NCBI GenBank assembly: GCA_013054445.1
Contig: JAAMPI010000760.1
Span: 1 to 26,524 of the forward strand
Direction of reading: 5' to 3'
Length of the DNA stretch: 26,524 bases
DNA from: Cudoniella acicularis
Taxonomy: Eukaryota > Ascomycota > Leotiomycetes > Helotiales > Helotiaceae
The position numbers were made by a program, and so were the translations under genes. The notes under the pieces were generated by a model that was not told the origin of the DNA, did no database searches, and saw nothing but the letters and a program-made list of their open reading frames with translations. Positions 19,972-26,524 of the stretch are shown in pieces (positions within the stretch are counted from its first letter, which is position 1; each line of letters starts with the position of its first letter).

Positions 19972-20225
19972 ATGCACCTACTCTACCTCACCACAATCAT
20001 TGCCAGTGTGCTCAGCATTGCGAGCGGACTTCCTATTGCCCTACCGTTGGCTGATGGTATATCTATCTCCTTTTCACTCACTCCTTTCCTTAGGAGCAAA
20101 ACCTCCATCCTTCACGTACATATTCGATCGAAGACTAACAGGTAGCAATTCGAACAGACAGAATGGAGAAGAGAAACCCGGACTGCATAGGAAATGACAG
20201 TATTAACTGTGCAGACGCGAATTGA
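19972..20225 (+). CDS. Small secreted C-x7-C peptide precursor 4 (two exons, 54 aa)
   Basis: Exon 1 (19972-20056) encodes a signal peptide (MHLLYL start, IIASVLSIASG core, LPIALPLAD) ending in phase 1 at GTATAT. Intron 20057-20145 (89 nt) ends ACTAACAGGTAG; the second AG is used here. Exon 2 (20146-20225) reads AIRTDRMEKR and then the core NPDCIGNDSINCADAN, followed by TGA. Cys42 and Cys50 keep the C-x7-C spacing, and Cys-Ile-Gly repeats the start of both cores of precursor 3. The KR at 37-38 is a classical Kex2 site placed three residues before the first core Cys. Using the first AG (20140) would shift frame and lose the core. The central Phe and following Gly of precursors 2 and 3 are replaced by Asp and Ala, so this is the most diverged member. 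The distance from branch point to acceptor is short, which is the weakest part of the model. Confidence 0.6.
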
Positions 20226-21317
20226 GAAGTGTTTGATACGATATGCCCGGGTGAAAATACAAAGAGGGAGGAGCCAGGACATAAATTGGAATGAGAACTG
20301 AGAATGCGAGCTGGTCTTGCGGACAAATTGTCACGGACACATTTTTTATTTCGACTCTTTGGACACTGTAGGAGGAAATTTCAAAGTTGATGAGCACGAA
20401 AACCACAGTCTGTATGAACAAATATTAGAGTTTAGTTCTGTGACAAAAAGGGAAGGCCAAAATTTGTTGAAAAAAGGGAAATGGGAAAATGGAATGAATA
20501 CTCTTCTGAATTGGTATCCATACATGCGTATTTGGAGTTACACAACAGTACTGTACACGTAGTACGTCCTGCATGCATACATGTATGTACACGTACCAAA
20601 ACTGGGAAGCTGCACATTGGTAGGGTGGGTCCCGATTGAGAAATTTTTAAGATTTGAGATAACGGTGGATCCTTCGGTGCCGCAGAGCTAGTTTATGAGT
20701 TGCCTATTGTAACTGATTGCCACATGCGGGTTCATGTATTGGAACGCCCAACTGAGTTTTGAACCCGGATTTCATTTGAAGTTGATTTGTTCTGTCGGCT
20801 CAGGAGTATTCCTCCGGAGGCCCGGTTTTAGAATTAGAATTTGGGGGGTTTTCTGGATCTTGTTCCCTTTTCCATGGTTCAGTAGTCGGTCAGTTCCCGG
20901 TTACGACTCACTCAATCCACACAACACTTTAAAAAATTTAATGCGGTGTTACCCTGGGTCAGTATTAAGATTATATGAATGTAAATTAATTCACGGCATA
21001 CTTGAATCCGATTGTAGCTTTCGAGAATTATTTTGACTTTGTGGTTATTTAGGAATTTTTAAGTGTTTCTTGTTGACGATTTCGCGATGCGGATCGCTAG
21101 AGCCTCGAAAGGGACGGACTCGACGAGTTTTCTATCCATTTAAACAACAGTCCGGCCCCAAGAAGAGCAGAAAGGAGTCTGCAAAACTAACCGCCACGTA
21201 CAATTGTAAAAAGAAGTTCTTAAAAATTATTCCGTTTTGCAATACTTTTCAACCCTCAAAGGACCTGTGCACGAACCAACCAACCACCTCCACTTTCCTC
21301 GTCATACAATCCACTAA
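20226..21317. other. Spacer after peptide gene 4
   Basis: No supported gene. A cluster of short palindromes (CATACATGTATG and TGCATGCA) lies near 20568-20590, and CCTCCGGAGG near 20811-20820. Plus-strand frames here have no domain features. Confidence 0.4.
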
Positions 21318-22039
21318 ACCTACTCCAAAACCTCCCATTTCCCCCACATAATCGCCCTCTTCGAAAATCTCTCGAGTCTCAACAGAAACAGAAGAAACCT
21401 CCACACCACCACTACCACTATCATCATCTCCCACCCCAAAACTAGACCGTGTCCACCATCACCATCACCATCACCCTTCACGACAGCATTTAATAAAAAA
21501 CATCAAAAATCTACGGCGGGAATATCCCTATCTGGAAAGCGCGACTCATTGATATCCTTTGCACGATTTTAATACTACTTCTTTTGTTCGTGACGACGAT
21601 TATCCCAGGTGTGATATGGTCACCTTCTTGGGTGGGGTTTGCAAAGGAGAATTTACCAGCATTTTTGTTGATTACCGGTGGGGTGTTGGGTTGCTGTTGA
21701 TGGTGCAGAGGAAGCAAAAAGTTTACGTTTACAAAGGTAGGTAGTCCTTTCTTGAATTTTTCCCCGTTATGTTTCGAGAGTAATCAGGGGAAATTTTGGT
21801 TACCGAAGAAGCTGCAGATGTATCCAAGGCAGAAAAATCCTGATTGGAGTTACTACCCTACACAACCCTTTATAGATAGGATGTTGGTTAGAGATAGTCA
21901 GCAACCTGTTGAGGACGAGGCTCATATGGAAAAATTAACTTTTGGGGTTAAGGGGCCTGCTGAGAGAATTTGTCTTGTCAGGGAAATTGCAGATGATGAG
22001 AAAATGGCACGATACTTGTGTACTTGTTGTAAAGGTTAG
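21318..22039 (+). pseudogene. Membrane-protein gene remnant with one clear intron
   Basis: A plus-strand frame opens at about 21318 without an ATG and runs through a Thr/Pro/Ser-rich segment into a strong membrane helix (DILCTILILLLLFVTTIIPG, about 21550-21610). A second hydrophobic stretch (PAFLLITGGVLGCC) follows and then an in-frame TGA (about 21696). Beyond it the frame continues to a GTAGGT donor. Intron 21737-21787 (51 nt, ends ATCAG) joins in phase to an exon rich in charged residues with KNPDWSYYPTQPFIDR and GPAERICLVREIADDEK, stopping at 22039. That last exon reads like conserved cytosolic protein, but I do not recognise the family. The missing start may lie in an undetected upstream exon. 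With the internal stop, a decayed gene is likelier than a live one. Confidence 0.4.
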
Positions 22040-22653
22040 TTGGAAAATTGTACCGACTGTTGGAAGGGAGTGGGGAGGTACTCTTTCAGGGGTGTCCAGC
22101 GAGCAGGGCCATGCAATCACCTGCAAACACTTCAAAGAACAAATAAGACGCTGCTATAAAATACTATCAAAATAATAAATGCATTACCTAACTTGTCTTC
22201 TCATATTTCTAGATGACCGAGCCTATTTTCACTTCGTATTCTTTTCTCGGTTTTCAAGTGCTTTCAAATAATATCGCTGTCCTTGGACTGTGCAGCGTCC
22301 TGTATAACGCGTTTATCAACAACACTTTCAAGAATGAACACTATATATCTATGATATATTTTCAACAATTATGAGCAGAGTTGAATTCTATTTTTTCGTA
22401 TATTTTCGTAAATTGAACCTTCTTTCAGCTTCATAGTTCTTTAATAACTTTCAAGTCTTTTGTGCGACTCTACTCCGAATGGCATCACGATTAATAGGAT
22501 ACGCATTGGGGAGAAAAAAAAAAAAAAAAACACGCGAAGAGATCCCACTCGTGCACTTTTTCTACGGTTGGGAATAATAATTCGCTCGAGCATAATAATA
22601 TATATTAAATGATTTACTTCACTAACTCATTAATTAACTCATTAATTAACTCA
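22040..22653. other. AT-rich spacer between convergent genes
   Basis: Lies between the plus-strand membrane-protein remnant and the minus-strand GH28 gene. It contains an A18 run (about 22513-22530). No gene is seen. It would hold both 3' untranslated regions. Confidence 0.4.
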
Positions 22654-22660
22654 TCAATTA
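22617..22660. repeat. Short tandem repeat at the GH28 3' end
   Basis: Three near-identical units of about 13-14 bp based on TTAATTAACTCA lie directly beside and slightly into the stop codon of the GH28 gene (TGA as TCA at 22654-22656). It is a slippage-prone minisatellite; no function is implied. Confidence 0.6.
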
Positions 22661-24184
22661 AACCCTAAATAACTACCCCCACACTCCACATCCAGCTTCG
22701 TCTCATCCACATTCTGGCAATACGCCTTATTGGTGCCATTCGGACTCAACACACTGATCCCACTAGCAACAATATTCGAACAGGCTGACGAACTACTGCA
22801 TGCGAAGGTTGCAATCTCAGGTTGGTATTTCTTGGTCGTCTTTCCGACGAAGTTCTTGAATACCACGTCGGAGATGGTGAGAGGTGAGGGGTAGAGAAGG
22901 CAGAGAGTCAAATTGGATTGTCCGTAGCATTGGTCGACTTCGATGGCATAGTCGACGGCGTCGATGATTAGTGTGTCGTAGGTGATGTTTTGTACCCTTC
23001 CGGAGCCGCCGCCTCCTTGAAGGTCGCCAGAGAGAGCGCTGGGTGTGTTGGGCCAGACTTTGATCCGAGCACCATCCTATCTCTTGTTAGTTTGAAAGCT
23101 CAAGGGAGAAATGCCGCAGACTGGGCTTACACTGGCGTTGTGCATAGAGACGTTGAAGACGTAGATGTTCTCCACGATATCATATTCTCCAACGTATTGT
23201 CCCAAAGAACCAACACTGATTCCGTGCGAGCCATTACACCAGAGGTTCTGGATCAAGATGTTTGTGCTATTAGGCTTGAACGAAACGCAATCTAGATACA
23301 TTAATTAGTAAAGTTCTCCAAACAAGACGGAATTTCTCACCATCTCCGTTATTGATCACAGAATTTTGGATCGTGATGTCAGAGCTGCGGTATGTATCCC
23401 AGCCATCGGTATTCTTGGCCACATTAGCGCTCTTGCTCGCTCCAGCAATGTTGATGTTATCGAAGACGACATTCGTGGAGTTTGCAACGAAATGATAATA
23501 CTCGGGCGAGTATCTGAGGACCAAGTTGCTAATTGCCGAATTGTGAAGACCGTCGAGACCAAAGAGGACCGGGCGAAGGGCGTAGATATTGCTTGCGTAG
23601 AGATCATACCAGACTTGGCCATTGCCGTCGATTGTTCCGCCGCCATAGATTTGAACATCATTTCCGCCGAGTTTGAAGAAGGATGTCACATTTTGGAAGA
23701 CGAAGCGGAAGGAGTTGGCTTGCCAGTATGTGGTATCATTCGTAAACTGGATGTATGACTGAATATCTGCGAGAGTAATTAGATGGACTGTCATGTCAAA
23801 TTTCCTGGAAGACTTACCAATATCGATGTGTTCCAGGAAAGTCAAATCCAAAGCTGTTCCAATCAGGTATTTGGTTCCTTCTTTGAACACGACATGGCCA
23901 CCATTGTTGCATGAATGAAGCGCATCCAAGATATATGTCGAGTCATCGGTGACGCCGTCATTGTGACTGTTCACATAGCAGACCTTGGTGCGCGTAGGAG
24001 GAGAGTGAGGAGAGACGTGCGGGGTCTTCGGATGGCAAGAAATTGAAGGCCTTGGAGAAGTATGCTCTGGCGCAGATTTCCCTGCAGAGCTCTTTCCCCA
24101 GTTCTGTAGAGCTTCCCATGTGGGATTGGCAGCTGTGAGGGTGGCAGACGCAAAAGCGAGGATTGTCGTGAGCTGGAAACGCAT
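22654..24184 (-). CDS. Secreted GH28 exo-polygalacturonase
   Basis: Four exons on the minus strand: 24184-23818, 23766-23341, 23291-23131 and 23076-22654, giving 458 aa. Introns are 51, 49 and 54 nt with GTAAGT, GTGAGA and GTAAGC donors. A signal peptide occupies about residues 1-19. The right-handed beta-helix fold of family 28 is indicated by the four active-site motifs: NTDGWD (241-246), the D264-D265-C pair formed across the second splice junction, HGISVG (287-292) and RIK (322-324). These give the three catalytic Asp, the His and the Arg/Lys pair. The enzyme would release galacturonic acid from the non-reducing ends of pectin outside the cell. Length, many N-glycosylation sites (NxT/S) and sequence style fit exo- rather than endo-enzymes. 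The gene looks intact. Paired with peptide genes upstream, it supports a plant-associated lifestyle. Confidence 0.92.
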
Positions 24185-25988
24185 CTTGAAGAGGACTCGG
24201 TCGATCGATCACTTCAACTGTTGTCAATGAAGAAAGAGCAAAGCTGCCAACAAATCTTTTTGGGGCTCATGATGTCTTTATTTATCTTCCAAAATTAATT
24301 TGAGCTTTGGTCCCGGGTCGATGCATGCCTGCAGCAGCAACGCGATAGCTGGGATGAAGTCCTGGATATTTTTCCGGATAGCAAGCCGACCCCATCTTCA
24401 TAACGACGAAAATCCATTTTGGTTAAATTGCTGGGCCGCTTGAACCAATTGCACGATTTTGAATTGCGGAGAGCAAGCTGATCCCCAGGTTTCTCCAGCT
24501 AACAAAATTTGGGACCACGTTCCAGAATGTGGGTATCCCCGCATCTTGTACCCCACTTGGAGCTCGACTAGAGCTTCTCATTTGCTGGGGACGGATGTGG
24601 CCAGGTACGCGGAGGCTAACCCTTGAATGTTGCACCGGAGAAACATGAGCCATTGGTGGAATTCCAACAGGATTGTCCGACCGAACTCCAACTTTATTGG
24701 ATGGTTCTTCAGTCACGAACCTAGACTAGATCTTTTTGGAATTTAGAAAAGACGGCTGGCGAACAATTGCAATGGAAATAACATTGCGAACGGAGTTCAT
24801 ACAAACACGTGAGTTGCTCACAAATTAAAACCGTTGATGAAATTATGTTTGTAGATTATCACTTCATATATTCCCAAGCTCTCGTGAATAGTTGACATTT
24901 ATTGATCGTGAGGAGGGAGTACCTTGAACCTCTCGCAGTTATTACTCGACAGAGTCAACTCATTCTGAGGTTCCTTTTCCCCCCTGAAGATGAGAACTTG
25001 GATAGAGATTATTCCGTTGATGGGATGATTCCGTATCTCCGAGGAGCAGTTGCAGAGACGTCAGATTCCGGAAGTTCTCTAAATTGTATTGTCGAGGAGT
25101 TGAAGACTAAGGAGAGAAGAGTTGGATTTCTGTTACTAAGCCGCTCCCTTTCCAATAAATACTGTCAGGTGTGACCACAGAAGAGTGGCGTCAGTTGAAC
25201 CACTCATAATCTCCAAATATAGAGGTGAGAAATGAATGGATGTTGGAACAAACGCCACAAGCGCGTTCATCAGCACGACCCCCCACATGGCTCCTGCAGC
25301 AGTGCAGCCTGGCTGCAAGTCGACTAATCTGAAGGCTATGGAGAGATGATGGCCTGGAGCGTCAACATTATGCAGATATCGTTGGAGGCGTCAGCTGATG
25401 GCAGTGCAACGGCCTTGATTCAGATTGCTACGGAAACCCGTTGCAATATCCCCTGCGCATTTACATTGCTCTGATTTGTGGATATGATCTTCAGCATATG
25501 TTCCCAGTCGTAAAAGCTACCGCAGTTATGCCTCGCCTTGCAAAAGAAAAACTTTTTGCTAGCCAAGCTGCCGAGCCGCGGGCCGGGCCCTGCCACTCGA
25601 CGCCGTGAATGCAAAAACTTGGTATGGGAAGCATGGGCAAGGCTTCCTGCTGCAATGTTTTGGGGGCAACTGTGACGGAAACCGATACAAAGACGCCATT
25701 GCTATCTTCGAGATCGAAAGTAGTGGCTGAAGATGAGACATTAGTTTCTGGCGGTGAAAGCAAAGCGGAACCACTGGTGAACGATCAGCTGGTGTCGTTA
25801 GCTTGGTTAACCCCACGGTAGGACTCTGCGGCACGGGAACAGACGGATCGGAACCAAAAGTGTTTCTTTTGGCTGGCAACCTCTGCCGTAGTCGGAGAAT
25901 TCCACGTGAGGGCTCTGCACATGAATAACAGCCATTCGAGTCCCGATTACCCGGCCATGTTACGCAAATCCATCGAGATCTTTTCGGC

Positions 25989-26004
25989 AAGATCTTAAGA
26001 TCTT
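25989..26004. repeat. 16-bp perfect palindrome AAGATCTTAAGATCTT
   Basis: The sequence equals its own reverse complement over 16 bp and consists of two AAGATCTT units, themselves palindromes. A further AGATCTT lies 9 bp to the left. It could be a dimeric regulator site or chance. Confidence 0.5.
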
Positions 26005-26063
26005 CATATGCCCCAGGCGAAACGAGTCCTCGGGTCGTTGTAACATCAACTGCAATCCAAAAA

Positions 26064-26076
26064 CCCGGATTCCGGG
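26064..26076. promoter_or_regulatory. Candidate zinc-cluster regulator site CCCGGATTCCGGG
   Basis: Two inverted CCCGGA half-sites around one T contain CGG-N3-CCG, the type of inverted CGG pair bound by fungal Zn(II)2Cys6 activators. Which gene it would serve is unclear, since it lies 1.9 kb from the GH28 start. Confidence 0.25.
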
Positions 26077-26524
26077 ATAGGAATATGCGCTTTCCTACCT
26101 TAACACATTAAACCTGGCTGATAAGTCATCCCGCCGTTTGGGTCAATATCGGGAGGAAAGTATCAGGAAATGACATCGCACAGGTGCAGATTTGCGTGGA
26201 TATCTCCAGCGTTACATCCGAACCGTGATGCTTTGTAGAAAATATGCTATCCTCTGAAGCGTGTGCCATTCCCATTTGCAGGTTGTAAGGGTTCGTTTTC
26301 AAGGTCATCCCTGAAAGCCAGTGTCAAAGTATAGACCCCATAACCTGGGAGCTTGTTTGTGGCTGGCATTGGCTGCCCGTCGGCGGCCGTTGCAAGTCGG
26401 GAGCCTCTCGTGGCGAACGGAGGAGTCCACTCCCAGGTCAACAGAAAGTGGCTTGCATGTGGTGAAGAAAGCCATTGTACAACCACTGTTTCGCAAGGCA
26501 ACTCAGAGAGCCAATAACCAAAAA

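Larger units (their letters stand above)
24185..26524. other. Gene-free right end of window
   Basis: The first few hundred bases are the GH28 promoter. The remaining 2 kb contains only short frames without recognisable domains. A minus-strand frame at 26247-26501 reads protein-like in part but has no start or motif that I can defend. Two strong palindromes near 26.0 kb are listed separately. Confidence 0.4.

Noticed and set aside
12888..20225. Peptide genes as a dikaritin-type RiPP cluster
   Set aside because: No UstYa-like (HxxHC) oxidase, tyrosinase or methyltransferase gene is visible in the window, so post-translational cyclisation beyond a disulfide has no support here.
24902..25174. 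Plus-strand 90-codon frame with PPEDENLDRDYSVDG
   Set aside because: It begins at TTG, shows no splice partner and no recognisable domain; it lies in otherwise non-coding DNA.
26247..26501. Minus-strand frame reading VQWLSSPHASHFLLTWEW
   Set aside because: It is partly protein-like but its start codon is not ATG, and both neighbours and homology are undeterminable; too weak to call a gene.

Overview
The window looks like nuclear DNA from a filamentous ascomycete (Pezizomycotina). Genes are split by short GT..AG introns of about 50-220 nt with CTAAC/CTGAC branch sites. Protein types are typically fungal: a HeLo-like N-terminal domain with ankyrin repeats, a 2EXR domain, an XLF/Nej1-type repair factor and a GH28 exo-polygalacturonase. 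The pectinase and overall style suggest a plant-associated, perhaps Leotiomycete, fungus; that placement is inference. No rRNA, tRNA, CRISPR or viral genes were seen.

Layout. 1-2370 is AT-rich and gene-free, with three MITE-like inverted-repeat elements. 2371-5383 (+) is a HeLo-like/ankyrin gene whose spliced frame carries an in-frame stop and a frameshift, so it is probably a pseudogene. A fourth MITE-like element lies at 5859-6081. 6995-8980 (-) is an intact NHEJ factor of the XLF family with a long disordered tail holding six LG-type repeats. About 10158-11679 (-) is a broken tandem-SAP/2EXR gene. 17147-18532 (+) is an intact three-exon gene with two SAP motifs, a SWIM zinc finger and a RING finger, a likely E3 ubiquitin ligase. 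21318-22039 (+) holds remains of a membrane protein. 22654-24184 (-) is a four-exon GH28 gene with all catalytic residues. 24185-26524 shows no supportable gene.

The most interesting content is a set of four tiny secreted-peptide precursor genes on the + strand at 12888-13213, 14677-15050, 15827-16309 and 19972-20225. None is visible as an intact ORF because each is split by one intron. In each, exon 1 encodes almost only a signal peptide ending in a Leu-Pro segment and stops in phase 1. Exon 2 encodes a short pro-region and one or two cores in which two cysteines are separated by exactly seven residues (C-x7-C) at or near the C-terminus. All five cores in the four genes obey this spacing; three begin Cys-Ile-Gly and two or three are preceded by a dibasic or basic site like those cut by Kex2. 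I read this as a local family of Kex2-processed, disulfide-closed secreted peptides. I do not recognise it as a described family. The gene models come from reading splice sites by eye and have no transcript support.
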